Shown: in pieces, positions 34,327 to 46,180 of the stretch
How positions within the stretch are numbered: the stretch's first letter is position 1
How the letters are laid out: every line of letters begins with the position of its first letter
DNA from: Guillardia theta CCMP2712
Taxonomy: Eukaryota > Cryptophyceae > Pyrenomonadales > Geminigeraceae
Assembly (NCBI RefSeq): GCF_000315625.1
Contig: NW_005434672.1
Span: 62,001 to 126,000, forward strand
Direction: 5' to 3'
Length of the DNA: 64,000 nt
The notes under the pieces: model-generated
Database searches by the model: none
Seen by the model: only the letters and a program-made list of their open reading frames with translations
Told to the model about the DNA's origin: nothing
Made by a program: the position numbers and the translations under genes

Positions 34327-36823
34327 CTATCTGCGCGCGTACTGTACCTCTTCCGCATGCTCACCATGCAAGGGGTCGCCCTTGTGCCTGCAGTGCAGAG
34401 TTTCCATCAGGTCACCAATTCAACCCTCTCCTCCTCCTCCTCCTCCTCCTCCTCCTCCTCCTCCTCCTCCTCCTCCTCGGGTCCTCCTACCTCATGGATG
34501 ACAGCCAGGACTCGGCTCGTCTGATGCAGTTGAGGAGGATGGCACCGAACACGATGAAGCCGGTCGCCGCTCCCTGCGAGGAGCCGAACGTCAGCAGGTC
34601 CTCGGGCGCATGGAAGTCGCACAAAGTCGTCAGCGAAGTTCTTGACGGTGTACTGCTTGCGGAAAGTTTGTGCTCGGACCAGAGGATCGAACTGTATGTG
34701 ATACCTCACAATCACCTGCTAGATCGTGATTCCCAAGGAAGGAGGAGGAGGAGGAGGAGGAGGAGGAGGAGGAGGAGGAGGAGGAGGAGGAGGAGGAGGA
34801 GGAGGAGGAGGAGGAGGAGGAGGAAGAGGAGGAGAGGGATAGAGGAACCTGGTTCTGCTTATTGGGGTCAGCGATGGGGGTAACCGACGCGGCTGTCGAC
34901 ACGACTTGTCGCTCCCAGCGCCTGATTGTCTCCTGCTCCCACACGTTGGAGTCGTAGACGGGCTTGACCTGGACCAGTGCCTCGAGCAGATACTCCATGC
35001 CAGGTTGCAGCACTATGACCTGGATGAAATCAATCAGGAAGCTAACTGAAGCAGAGGACAGACAGAGGGGGAAGGAGGAGAAGGGAGGACAACGAGAGTT
35101 GTACCTGCTCCTTGCTCCTTCCTCCTATGGAGGAAAGTTCCCAGTCGATCTGCAGGGGTTTGAACTCTTCCATGACAAGCTTGATATCTCGTTCACTCGA
35201 GGGCCATAACGATGCTGCTCTGCCCTGCGTTGCATTGCGAGCCTTCATGATGTCGTTGACGGCGTTGGAGGAGTCGACACTTAGGATGAGGTTGCTCTTG
35301 AGGACAGGGTGGTTGGCGGGGAGGAGGGAGGAGAGCTTCGAGTACTCGTCGTATCCAGCACCCTGGCCCTGGAAATTGAGAGCTCCGTTGAAAAGGAAGA
35401 AACTGTTGGTGTCGTTGTAGTCTCCTGTAGATCCATGTGAACCCAAAGCTCCTCCTCTCTCACTTCTACTCTTCTCTCCTGACCCCTGACATCTTAACAT
35501 CTCCCCTCTCCCCCCTCTCCTCCATCTCCCTCGTGTCTCCTACTCCCTCCCTCCATCGCTTCCCTCTCCTCCATCACCTTGATTCATGCTCTCAGCAAAG
35601 CTCTTGTCGGCATTGATAGTCTCTCGGGAGTACTGGAGGTGGTAGACAACAGACACGTCGATGTCGTACTCGATCGTGTTGATTGAGTTCTGATACCGCT
35701 GGAATACTTCTTGGGAGATCTGCGAATGATGAGCAACGGACAGAGTTCGGGGGAGGGAGAGGCAAGAAACGGAGACAGGTGCTAACGTGGCAGTACAGGC
35801 AGCAAACGAGGAAGTGGAGGAAGGGGGGAGAAGCTCCTACCTCCCACTTGTTGTTCACAGGATAGGAGTAGCTGAAGTCAGTCTGAAAGGTTGGAGGCAT
35901 GGCCTTGGTGCATGTCTGGCAGTCACGTCATATCCTCTCCTCGCAGCATGACAGCTACCTGATCTGCCGCAGCAGCTCCAAGGTCGACGCAGGCAGGTGA
36001 AACGATCTTTGTGTCACTGCAGTAGACTAGTTTGAGGTCCCTGCCGTACACAGTGGAAGCATCAGTAACGGTCAAGTCCTCCTCCCCGTCCTCCTCCTCT
36101 TTCCTCCAGCCCCCTTCCACTTTTTCTCCCCTTCCTCCTCTCCCTCCCCTCCTCCCTTATCATCGTGCCGACCTTTCTGGCCGGACGGTCCACGCATTCC
36201 AACTTGAGTCGACAGGCGAGGACAGAGTCGAGTTAAGGATGGGCTTGTTCGGGCAAAGATAGTTGAGCTCGACCGTCTGATTTCCGCTACCTCCTGCTCC
36301 TCCTCCCATCTGTGCTGGCTCCGGGTTGGGGACGGTGAAGAGCGCCACTTCAAGGTCGAGCTGGGACGGGGAGGCGAAGGGCTCGGAGGGATGCGCCTGG
36401 TACCTGTCGGCAGGAAGGAACGACTCTGAGCTGCGATCCAGCTGAACCCCATAGACCGACTTGACACAGGGATGGTGAGAGGGGACGCAAGCATGCTTCC
36501 TCCCGTCGAAGGTCGTCTCGACGGTAGCAGGAAAGGAGACGGTCATCTCGACCTCGCTGTCAAGGAAGAGCTGGTTCCCTTGGGTGGCGTTGACAAGCCG
36601 TACCTCCGCTGACCCTCCTCGAGTTCGGAGGATGACGATGGGTCGGAGGTGAGCAGGGAAGAGGAAGTAGTCGGACTGACTGATAGTGCAGGAGGAAGAG
36701 CCGTTCAGTTGAGAAGAAGAAGAGTTGGTTGCACAAGAAGGACCGGCGCCGAAAGAGCTTTGTGCCTGACATACACGGTAAGATTGCAACGAACCAACAA
36801 TTGAAGCAAGTGGCGAGTGGAGA

Positions 36824-36864
<41 letters not shown>

Positions 36865-39559
36865 TTGCAAGAGCGGGAGCAGGAGCAGGAGCAGAAGTAG
36901 GTACAAGGGACATCTGGAGCTGAAGAGAGGAGAACGGCGGTACCTGAGTGAGGACCTGGGAGGGGAAGAGGGGCGCCAGCAGGACGAGCTGACTCTTTAC
37001 CCCATCTTGACATGCTCCTGCTGCTTGCAGAAGTCTGCGCGATGTCGAGTTGGACGAGCTGTTGGTGGCATTTCCCAGCAGATCGCCTCCTCCTGCACCT
37101 CCCAAGTTGACTGGAGGACAGGGAGCGAAGCCCGACACAACTGACGTGCGACCGAGCTCGAAGGAAGCTGGACGAGAAAGAAGCAATGACAGAAGCTCTC
37201 CTTCGCTCCTCTCTACAGCGGAAGAGCATCTGCCACCCACAATCGCGCCGCAGGTCGGAGCAAAGTACGAGGAGGAGGAAGAGGAAGGAGGCCTTGCTGC
37301 GAGGCCTGAGAGGGAGGAGGCTATCGGCTCTAGTACCTGCACTGTGTTCCCTCCGAACCGAACCCAAAAGTTCTTGTCCACCCCTCTACGGTAGCTCACC
37401 TGGCCTCCAGCTGGACTCCAGCTAATGACTACCACGTCCAGCCCCGGGGAGCCATACTGCACGGCACTGAGGAGAAGAGACTGGACGGGCTGGAAGCGAT
37501 TCTGGGGAAGGAAGGGAACGCCGCTTGTCGGGCCGAGGAGGAAAAGTTGCAGGTCATCTGTTGGAGGCTGAGAGAGGAGGAGGGAGCCCTGGTAGACAGG
37601 AGTTTCGCCCAGCAGCATGTTGACTTGCACATTCTTCGCGCCTGCCTGCTCGACCAAGGGGAAAGCCATGCCAGCCCGGGCGAATCGGGCAAAGATAGGC
37701 GTGCTCCTCCTCCTCGTCTCGCTCATCATGCACGTGCTCCACAAGGAGCTGTAGACAGAGCAGTTGGGCTCAGAGGTGTTGGACGCTCCCTCTAGCGAGC
37801 TGACTAGATCGTCTCCGACCTTGAGCAACCTCGGATTGAGGTAGTCGTGGCTCATTGCCGCCGTGCGCGTGAAGCACTTGTAGAGGCCGTCGCTGTCCAG
37901 GGAAGGGTAGCCCGAGTACACGTCATCCCCCGGACACGGGACGCACGAAGATCGGTTAGTCTCTTTCTTGAACTCTGCTGAGGTCCCCACGTAGCCGACG
38001 AGGTCGACGCTTCCTGGCCGCACGATGGTCTGGCAGCCGTTGGAGATGAAGACAACCTGGTCCTCTGTCGGGGGGGCCTGCGAGCAGTGGCCAGACGGGG
38101 AGCAGAAGGGCCCAGTGTCGACCTTGGAGTAGAGGATGGGGCACCATGCGACAGGAAGGCTCTTGGAGGGAAGGCAGTCGGGATCCGGCGCCCCACACTC
38201 GCAGTCGCAGACCTTGGAGTCGTTGTACCAGTCGAGCGGGCACTGCCACTGCTCGATGCCGCCTGAGCTCGAGGCAGTGAAGTCCAGGGGCTTCTCTCTC
38301 TGGACAGTCAGCGACAAGCTTGAAGAAGACTGCGAGATGTCGACGACTGTCACAGTCTCGAAAAGAACGTCCATGGAGAGCACAATCTGGAACGGAGGGA
38401 TCGGCCAGGACAAGGAGGTACCGGGAGGCAGACTGACTTGCAACACGGTGTCGTTGCTCGTCGGGATGGTGTTGATCTTTGCGTAAGTGAGGTTCAACAT
38501 GCCACCGCTGAGGCACTGCCATGTCTGACGCACTTCAAGGAAGTTGTTCAGGTAGGTCAACTGTACCCGCCAGTCCATGAACTGCTTCTCGAGCACGTAC
38601 TTGGCTCCGTTCCATGTCTTCTTCACTGCGTCAAGACTGGACTTGGAAAAGTTTGACGCAAGTGTCAAGAGCGTCATTTGCTGATTCTTCCAGCTATACA
38701 CAGTGTTTCCGTTGATGTTGGTCATGAAGTTTGTTGGAAGCCAGGTGGAGGGCGACGATGAGAGGCTGCCGAAGACATCTTCGGACAGGTTTCCCCTATA
38801 GAGCAGAGCACCACTCTCCAGCAGAGACGTATACTGCCCCTCGTTCGCGAGCGAAACCTGCAGCTGACACATCTTAAGATCGTGCAGCTGCCAACGGGGG
38901 ATCCGGACGTAGAGGTAGACCTGATGGTCGAAGAAAGTCGTCTGCTGCGACTGCATCTCCTCCAGCACCTTCACTATCTCTTGTCCTGCATGCAGCTCCT
39001 TCACCCCAAGTGAAGTCGCCAGGGTGAACGACCCTCCGCCCTTGCCTACCGCAGGGGGTACGTCCTGGTTTGCTGTTCCCAGAGGCAGCGCGACCTTCTT
39101 GTAGAGTCCAGAGGCAACAGGAGTGTCGCTGTAGCTGGATGTGAGGCCTCGATGGTTGCCATTGTTGTCGATGATCTCGATCTTGTACATCTTCCTGACA
39201 TCCTTGTTATAAAACTCGATCTGGTTGCTCGATTCCAACATCAAAGTTGGCAGATCCCACATCCCGTCTGCCACCATCGCATACCCATTGGATGAGTCGA
39301 TGAACAAGGAGTTGAACGTCGCATACTGTGCGCTCATGGACACAATGTTAGCAATAGCATCCTGGTCACCAGCCACCACGGAGGTATGCAGCTTGACGCA
39401 GTTGTACACAACCAAGGTGATCGCCGCTCCCAGCACGAGGATGGAGATGAGAGCGCCGGGCTGGCTCTTAGGGTAGCGGGAGGCATCGAACTTGGCGGAC
39501 CCTCCGAACACGTCCAGGCTCCTCACGCCGTCCCGCACCGCCCCGAGCAACTTCCACAT
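34327..39559 (-). CDS. Very large surface-type protein with two membrane spans
   Basis: The start MWKLLGAVRDGVRSLDVFGG gives a cytosolic LDVFG motif, then a hydrophobic helix (ALISILVLGAAITLVVYN, about residues 35-52). A huge lumenal/extracellular region follows with many NxS/T sites and clustered cysteines (CPLDWYNDSKVCDCECGAPD; CSVYSSLWSTCMMSET). The first exon is nearly 900 residues. It splices at LTQ (near 36952) into AQSSFGAGPSCATNSSS, skipping an intron that holds a CTGCTC array. Several further exons follow, and a second hydrophobic helix near the end (GAATGFIVFGAILLNC) before a short basic tail, probably ending EEVQYARR. This LDxFG-TM-ectodomain-TM plan resembles protist two-span membrane proteins of unknown function. 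Downstream exon borders are approximate; total about 1,450 residues. Confidence 0.75.
34427..34478. repeat. (TCC)n array in intron
   Basis: About 17 TCC units on the plus strand within the last large intron of the membrane-protein gene. Complementary in sequence to the GGA array at 34739-34836, with a coding exon between. Confidence 0.9.
34739..34836. repeat. (GGA)n array in intron
   Basis: About 30 GGA units on the plus strand, nearly perfect, in the intron upstream (in transcript order) of the exon encoding the second membrane span. Long same-phase open frames across it are artefacts. Confidence 0.92.
36823..36897. repeat. (AGGAGC)n hexamer array in intron
   Basis: About twelve hexamer units with one interruption (TTGCAAGAGCGGG). 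It reads as Ala-Pro repeats in the host gene's frame, but a canonical donor (GTACCG) just upstream and an acceptor (TGTCAG) just downstream place it within an intron of about 190 nt. Confidence 0.8.
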
Positions 39560-40386
39560 GCATAGAGGGCGTCCCCGACGGATATAGAGACCCCAAATGT
39601 ATGAACGATAGATTTTTCGTATGAGCAATACACTGGCTGAGTGCCGCGGCGGCCGGATCGGCCCATGATCGTCGGACCGTCCGATCCGGATAGGGCCCCC
39701 GGCCGGCCCGGCCGCGGCCCGGCCCGGCCCGGCCCAGCTGCCACGGTCCGATCACCGTCACTGCCACGGTGTAGGCAGGCCGGGCGGCGCGGGGGCCTCG
39801 CCACCCGGTCTCGGACCAGCCTCAGGCTGCGGGCCAGCCTGCAGCCTCCGAGAGTCACCGGGGAACTTAGTTACCGTACCGTAACACTGAGCTGAGTCTT
39901 CTTTGTAGTAAGTTCAGAGTCAGCCTCGCACGGTTTACCGTACTGCCAGTCCAATATCCGACTCATCAAAGTATGGTTCCGAGTTCGAGTCACCAGGCCG
40001 GCCCTGCCTCGGCCCGCCGAGGCGGCTCCGTCGGACGGCCCGCTCCGGTCGGACTGGCAACCGGGCCCGGCAGGCTCAGCCGGCGGCCGCGCCGGCCTCC
40101 TGAGTCAGGCTCTAGCCGAGTCCCGCCGGGGGCCCGTGGCCGGTTTAAGGCACTTGCTATACCGGGCGCGGCTGGTTGGTAGACTCTGTGACTGCCTGGG
40201 CCTGGCTCAGCGGCGGCGAGTCCGACGCCGCCTTTACTCAGTTACACTTGTGGTACTGAGTTTGCTCCGGGTTGCCTTTCTTTCAGTCAATAAAGGTTAG
40301 TAAGTAGGCTCGCCCATGCCATGATGCGTTCATGGCAGGGATGAACTTCAGCACTACGAAAGCGCCGCTTAGAGGAACGAAAGACC
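39560..40386. other. Divergent promoter region with GC island
   Basis: Between divergent starts at 39559 (minus) and 40387 (plus). A GC-rich island spans about 39640-40240 with CCGGCC runs, GTTACCGTACCGTAAC (about 39870) and TTTACTCAG (about 40229). TTTCAGTCAATAAA at about 40283 recurs at about 53521 in another 5' gap. No gene is supported. Confidence 0.55.
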
Positions 40387-41655
40387 ATGGGGGATGGCAG
40401 TAAATCGCCCGAGAGCAGCAAGAAAGCTCCTGCGCCACTCTCCTCCTCCTTCCTGACGATCGACCCCAGCTTCTTCGCGACCTCTGCTCAGCTCCAGGCG
40501 CCTGTGGTGTTGGATGCGTCAGAGAAAGCGAAGCCAACGGAGATGTCAGACCTGGCTCGCGAGGACTTCGACATGCCTGCTGACGTCACTGCGGGCTTGT
40601 CTCGGCTGAGCTTCGTGGCGTCTGAAGGAGTCTTGTATGAGATGCATGACCAGCCGATAGAACAGGATGCGCTGTGGAGCTACGAAGGGAAGACAAACTT
40701 GACCTACTTCGAGTACTTGCGCGAGCTCAGGGATACGAGAAAGCAGATGTTCAATCGGGTAGTCGTCAAGAAGCACAAGAAGAAGGAGGTCGACTACAGC
40801 TCGAGCCCGTAACGCTCCCCTCTCTCCTCCCTCCCCATCATCTCCTCGCAGGTACCGCCCGTCCCCGAGCTTCTTTCAGCATCTCTACCACCCCAAGACT
40901 CGGCGCGGGGCGTCGGTTTGGATCCCCTTGACGGTCATGGTGAGGGAGGGGGAGAGGGAGGGGTACTTCACGGACCGAGACAGAGGATACGTCCGACGTC
41001 TGCGAGGAGATGCGCTCAGAGACGAGGCGCTCCTCGACCTCCTGGAGTCAGACTCATCGCCCTCAGGCTCTGAAGCTCAGGTGAGTTTCAGCTGAAGACT
41101 CTCCACCCGCTGAGGGGCTCCAGGCGACTCCTCTCGCCATCATCAAGACTCGCAGCTCTGCTGGGGGCCAGGAGGTCAAGACGCTCGACCGAGCTGGGGT
41201 TGTCAGGAAGCTGGGGAGGGAGGAGGGGGATAGCTTTGTGCTGCAGAAATTCGTCCCTCCCTTCGGCAAGCATGCAGCGATTTTCCGCACCACATGGAAG
41301 CGACTGCACGCGAGCAACACCATGCTGATCTCAAGCATGAGGAGGATGGCGGCGGCGCCCAGCATGGAGGCGACCAGCTTCTTCTGCACAGACACGTCGG
41401 AGCTCGAGCACACGAGCATGGTGTCGTACCGAGGGCAGACGGTAGTAGACGCACAGCAAGTCATCAACGACGTGGTGAGCTTCCTGGAAGGGAACGACCC
41501 TACGTAAGTCCGGTAGGAAGAGCTGTAAACGATGGGCTGACAGGAAGGGCAGGTATCACTTCGACGCCATCACGGCAGATTTCATCAGGGACTGGTCAGG
41601 CAGGTTGTGGCTGATAGATGTCAAGTCGTTTGCATGTCATGAGATTCAAATCTGA
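40387..41655 (+). CDS. Unknown protein with C-terminal LWLIDVKSF motif
   Basis: The start MGDGSKSPESSKKAPAP is followed by a mostly polar region with FFATSAQLQAPVVLDASEKA. After three short introns the chain continues YRPSPSFFQHLYHPKTRR, VWIPLTVMVREGE, LAIIKTRSSAGGQEVKTLDR and FVPPFGKHAAIFRTTWKRLH. The last exon (YHFDAITADFIRDWSGRLWL then IDVKSF) ends HEIQI. Some protist proteins end with a similar 'aromatic strand + W.L.VKSF' segment, but I cannot name the family. All four exon joins keep frame (for example AGCCC|GTAACG to G|TACCGC at 40810-40851), so the model of about 375 residues is credible. It converges on the next gene with a gap of about 155 bp. Confidence 0.72.
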
Positions 41656-41810
41656 GGGAGTCATACAGCGACCAGGAGAATAAACCGAATCCTCTCCTCC
41701 TCCCACTCAGCTCATGCACACTCTGCCTCCTTCCTGCCTGCTTCCCTTCCTCTTGCGGCCTCTTCACACAGAGATCTCCTGCCCCGTGCTCTTCCTCTTG
41801 TTGAGCGGCA

Positions 41811-42628
41811 TCAACCTTGATGACTGTCAGCACGAACTGAAGGACTTTCAACTTACGTGTCCGGGTGGAGGAGACCAGGTTTCTGCTCGACAGCAGCTGG
41901 AGTCTCAGACGTCTTCTGCCAAACCCTAACAGAAAGTCAGAAGGAGTTGGGAGCAAAAGTTGCAATCGTAGAGAACAAAGCGGGGGAGGGAAGAGAGAGA
42001 TTTTGAGACATGCGTTGTTCCTCCCACCTGTTGTTGTTCGACGTGCTCTGAACAGTCCTCGAGCTCTCCTGCTGCTGAGTTGCCCGCATGTCTTCCATGT
42101 ACTGCGCCGGCTGGAGCAGAGAAGCAAGTGAGACAGACGTCAGCATCTCCCTCCTTCACCTGAATGTAGCGCGAGAGATCGTCGAAGGCTCCACGACCAG
42201 GCAAACTGGCGCGCTGAATGGCTGTCAAGAAATGCAAGAACATGACCACGAGGAGAAAAGGAGGGAGCACGAGATGGAGGTGGAGGAAGGAGGAAGGAGG
42301 AAGGAGGAAGGGAGAACCGCTTTCGAGAACGAGAGCAAGGAGGAGGAGAGGAGGAGAGGAGGAGAGAATGATGATGATTGGAGGAGGTGCCCAAGAACAA
42401 ACGATAGGATAAGGAGAGGAGGAGGAGGAGGAGGAGGAGGAGGAGGAGGAGGAGGAGGAGGAGGAGGCAGAGAGGATTGCATACCTGCATCTCAGCGAAG
42501 CTGGAGTGTCGTGAGTATCTGCTGGAGTCGACGGCAAGGAAATCTCGAGAGCTGGTAAACTGCTCGGTTCTAACGGATTCCACCTGAGAGAGTACTTTCA
42601 ACTAAAACCTGCTGCTGCCGCTGCTATT

Positions 42629-42690
<62 letters not shown>

Positions 42691-45063
42691 TCCTGCTCCT
42701 GCTCCTGCTCCCCTTCCGCTGCATCATCACGTGTTCTGCTGCTACCGCTACCAATCGCTTGTTCTTGCTTGAAATTCTTCCTCTCTTGGTTGTCGTCTTT
42801 TCCTTGCTGCTCATTTGATAGTCTCATTCTCTCCTCCCATTCTCACAGGAGGAAGTGGGTAAAGCTGATGATCGCTCCGCCGCATCCCGTCCTATCAAGA
42901 TTGACATGAGGAGAGGAAAGGTCGTGTGGCACGACCTCAACTTGAGGAGCAGCAGAAATGTTGTCCTCGAACTCTGGTTGCTGCTGATTTCTTGGCTGCT
43001 GCTAAATGATGACATCAGTTTTCGATTTTGTGCGCAATCACAACCTTTATGAGGTAGTCTTGTCGCACGAAAGAGAAGAGAAACTGTAGGGCTTGTGCAA
43101 ACTCAGCATCTTCCGTTGCAGCTTCCAGCTTGAAACACGAAGTCAACCTTGTTGTTGAGGGAATCGAAGCGCACAGAAATGTAGTCTTTAAAACATGTCA
43201 AGTTCAGCTATGCTCACCTTCTTTAGAAATTGCTGCCACGGTAGAGGAGAAGAGAGGAAATCTGCCTTCATGGCATTCGCTGAAAGTCTGAGCAACGACA
43301 AGTAGTCAACGTTTGAAGACAACAAATGACATCTTTGTCATCGGCCATCGTCTCACTTGCTTGCAAAGTCCTTGATGTCGTCTCTTACTCGCTGCATCTT
43401 TCCTTCCTTTGAAAACGAAGTGACCAGATGAGGGGAATGTGTTGTTCTCGAACAGACCTTGAGCTGCTTGTTGATCCTCGTTAGAGTAGATCCGAGCCAA
43501 CTTCTGTCGGCTGTGAAGCGCACAACTCAGTGAAGACATGACAACTTTGATGAGATGAGAGATGAAGATAGTATGTAGAGGATCAACATCATAATCGAAC
43601 ACTTGATACAAATCAAAGTAGTTAGACGAAAATTCTTTGACGTTGAATCAGAATTGGGTGAACCGACCAGTAAACGTCGATGTGTTGTACATGACAATCG
43701 CCTGTGCGCACAAGGCGTCAAAAGAAACAAAAGAAACTCCTCACAATACCCGATGACAAATGTCAGAAGTTGGCGAGCCGCGAGTAACAGGTGCAACGGT
43801 AGCACTAATTGTGAAAAAACGTTTCCAAAGCAGGAGAAAGAGAAAGTAACCAAGAGTCAGCAGGCATGCATGGTACATGCATCGGTAGAAGAGCACAAAA
43901 AGAGATGAAACATGGACGGTTGCCAAAAATCAAGGGAAAGAGAGGAAACACATGTGTATTACCCCATGTTACCCCAAACTTTCGTGCAGTAGTCACGGAT
44001 CATTCGAAGTTCAGCCTCCAGGTCGTTCTTGTCTTGTATGATCTGGAGGAGGAGGAGGAGGAGGAGGAGGAGGAGGAGTACGGTGAATAGAAGCAGCAGG
44101 AGTGGACGGCATGGACCTGAGCATGTGCCTTCATTTCCTCCTCCGCAATCTCTTTCCAGCTCCTGCTCACACTTTGTTGAACAGGTCTCGAACCTCTCCT
44201 CTCTCCTCTTGCTCCCACCTCATCTGCTCGTTAGCCGACTGCAGCTGTGCTCTGAGCATCCCGACCTCGTCCTCCAGCTGTTTCAAGCGCATCAACCTTC
44301 ACCTCCCTAAATTTGGTCACCTTGGCGTTCTTTTGCATGGCACCGAGCTCAGAGTGGAGAATTTCAATGGCCTGAAGAGATGTCAAGACAATGAGGTACA
44401 GAGAAGAGATGAAAGAAGAAGATAATGTGGCAAGAAATTTGGAGTTGAGAATCAGATGAGATGAAGTTGAGAAAAGACAAAACACAATTGGCATCACCTT
44501 TGGAATGTTTGTTCCTCCTTTCACATCTTCCAACTCCGCGATTTTCCTCCTCAAGTCTTGAACCTGAAGCAGTCACGAGGTACCACTGTTAGTCTGGCTC
44601 CTTGAGGAGCGATCTCAGACCTCCTGTCTTCTGAGATTGTTCTGTGCAATCTCATTTTGCTTCAGCCTTTCATTCTCCTGCAGTATCCTTCCGTTTTCAT
44701 GCTTCAAAGTTTCCACTTCAACAGACAGCTCTTCGTTGTGCCGTTTTCTGAAGCACGACGTCATTGTCATGACAATCAGCGACTCTTTCTCACATAGCAA
44801 CGAGCATGTGCATATCAGTCTCAGTCTCAACGCAGAAGTCCAGCATACTCTTGGAACAATCTCGCAGCTCGACCTCAATCTTGTGCAGAGCTGTATGCAA
44901 GTCTTCCTGCCCGCTCAACACCGATCGCTGTTTCATGCTCCCTGAAAGGCTCTCCTCTCCGCCTGGGTACGCTGTGGTCCTCGGGATCTCGCTATGCCGC
45001 AAGATCGAACTGGAGTGAACGGAAGTCTTGAGCAACTTCATGGCCCGCTCCAGCTGCTGTAGA

Positions 45064-45101
<38 letters not shown>

Positions 45102-45467
45102 AGTCGATCTACTCACGAGTTGATTTGAGCTCATTACATGTGGGACACGCATTAGAAGAGGATCTTCGGCTTCAGGCCATGTAGAGGACTGCCATGACCC
45201 CGGGGGATATTGGTCAGCAGTGTCCTTGAGGTCGACGAGTGGGTGGCTTGCAGGAAACTGCTTCATGCTTCTCCACTCTTGAGCAATGGGGTATTCGTCT
45301 TGTACCATCGAGGCTCCTGCATATTGCCCGCCTTTGAGGTCGTGTTGTGTAGTGCTGTGCAGTGAAGTGAAAGAGTCTCGATAGGCCATGGGCAGCGCGT
45401 TGGGAGGAGGAGCAGGGGTCGGGAGACTTGGCTGTGCGGATCCATAGGAGAAAGCCGAAGGGTCCAT
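41811..45467 (-). CDS. Coiled-coil protein with Gly-Ala tract, function unknown
   Basis: The start MDPSAFSYGSAQPSLPTPAP opens a disordered N-terminal region. At about residues 122-136 it has a Gly-Ala run encoded by GCTCCT hexamers (45064-45102). Helical segments follow: LHTALHKIEVELRDCSKSML, EELSVEVETLKHENGRILQE, DLRRKIAELEDVKGG, LEDEVGMLRAQLQSANEQM, SWKEIAEEEMKAHAQ, IIQDKNDLEAELRMIRDYC. Farther on are a Gln/Glu-rich section and exons encoding FTSSRDFLAVDSSRYSRHSS and RASLPGRGAFDDLSRYI. The end is near 41.8 kb (VWQKTSETPAAVEQKPGLLH, then a short last exon). Introns between 42500 and 44000 are many and partly unresolved, and two hold microsatellites. No orthologue recognised; a cytoskeletal scaffold is the likeliest type. 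Confidence 0.65.
42412..42469. repeat. (GGA)n array in intron
   Basis: About 17 GGA units on the plus strand. It lies in a large intron of the minus-strand coiled-coil gene that begins just after the exon ending AEMQ, so the transcript carries CCU repeats. Confidence 0.9.
42631..42713. repeat. (TGCTCC)n hexamer array
   Basis: About thirteen CTGCTC units with one C-to-T change. In the host gene's sense strand it reads GAGCAG, which could encode Gln-Glu repeats if exonic. It adjoins MRLSNEQQGKDDNQERKNFK, a coding-looking stretch, so exonic status is open. Confidence 0.85.
44045..44079. repeat. (GGA)n array in intron
   Basis: About eleven GGA units on the plus strand, forming the polypyrimidine tract just upstream of the acceptor of the exon IIQDKNDLEAELRM in the minus-strand gene. 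Confidence 0.85.
45064..45102. repeat. (TGCTCC)n array in coding exon
   Basis: Six to seven hexamer units inside the first long exon of the coiled-coil gene, translated as a Gly-Ala run. It uses the same hexamer as the arrays at 10148, 36823 and 42631. Confidence 0.85.
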
Positions 45468-46180
45468 CTAGCTTGCAGGAATCAGTCACACGAGTCAAGC
45501 CTGTCACTGTGATCAGCCTGAGACTCTGAGTGGTTCAAGCCGGTTGTTAGATCTTCACTGAAGCCATCGCAAGCCTCTCTGAGTCAAGCCGCTTCACTGC
45601 CGCAGTCCCGCCTACCCTAGTCAAAAATGACTTGGACAACGGCGACCTCACAGAGTCGATTCAAGTTCCGAGCGGAGGTCAGTGAAATGGCATTTTGGCC
45701 GGCCGGGCCGGGGGGGCGAACTTGGTTGGTTGCACAGAGGAGAAAATGAAAGAGGAGTGCGTACGTTTACTCAGACAGTTGGGAGTGAGTGAGTGAGAGA
45801 GGAAGAAGAAAAGATGAAGAAAATAATGAATAGTCCAGTATCATGTTCTAGATACATGAGTCTGAAGACGTAGTAAGGATACACGGATTTTGCCATGTCT
45901 TTCTGCACTGCGGGTCTCAAGAGGTGGCAAGGGCGTACTTCTGGCAAAGAGAAAGTGAAGACTATCACAGATTGCACAGCGTTGCAGAAGGATGAATAAT
46001 CTTGTCCTGTTAACTTCGAATCTTTCATCCTTGGCATCTCTGCTGACTGCAAGTCCATGCATTTGTGTCCGGTGCCGCTTCACTTTTGCATTCATGCATC
46101 ATCCAGTAGGATTTGCGCCAGTCTAATGAATTGATGACAGGTGTTTAATAGTCGCAAACATCATACTAGTTTTTCCGACC
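45468..46180. other. Divergent promoter region
   Basis: Between starts at 45467 (minus) and 46181 (plus). Contains repeated GAGTCAAGCC/CACTGCCGC words (45480-45620) and a short GGCCGGCCGGGCCGGGGGGG block (about 45700). A minus-strand frame at 45841-46095 (84 residues) is not supported by any recognisable feature. Confidence 0.45.

Noticed and set aside
34059-34883. 274-residue plus-strand ORF with a long Arg/Leu run
   Set aside because: It spans a GC island and both triplet arrays in introns of the opposite-strand gene; low-complexity artefact.
36160-36906. Separate protein with a poly-Leu signal peptide
   Set aside because: The Leu run comes from an intronic CTGCTC array; the rest is an internal exon of the large membrane protein.
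42088-42558. Plus-strand Gly-rich ORF
   Set aside because: Antisense reading of the (GGA)n array in an intron of the minus-strand coiled-coil gene.
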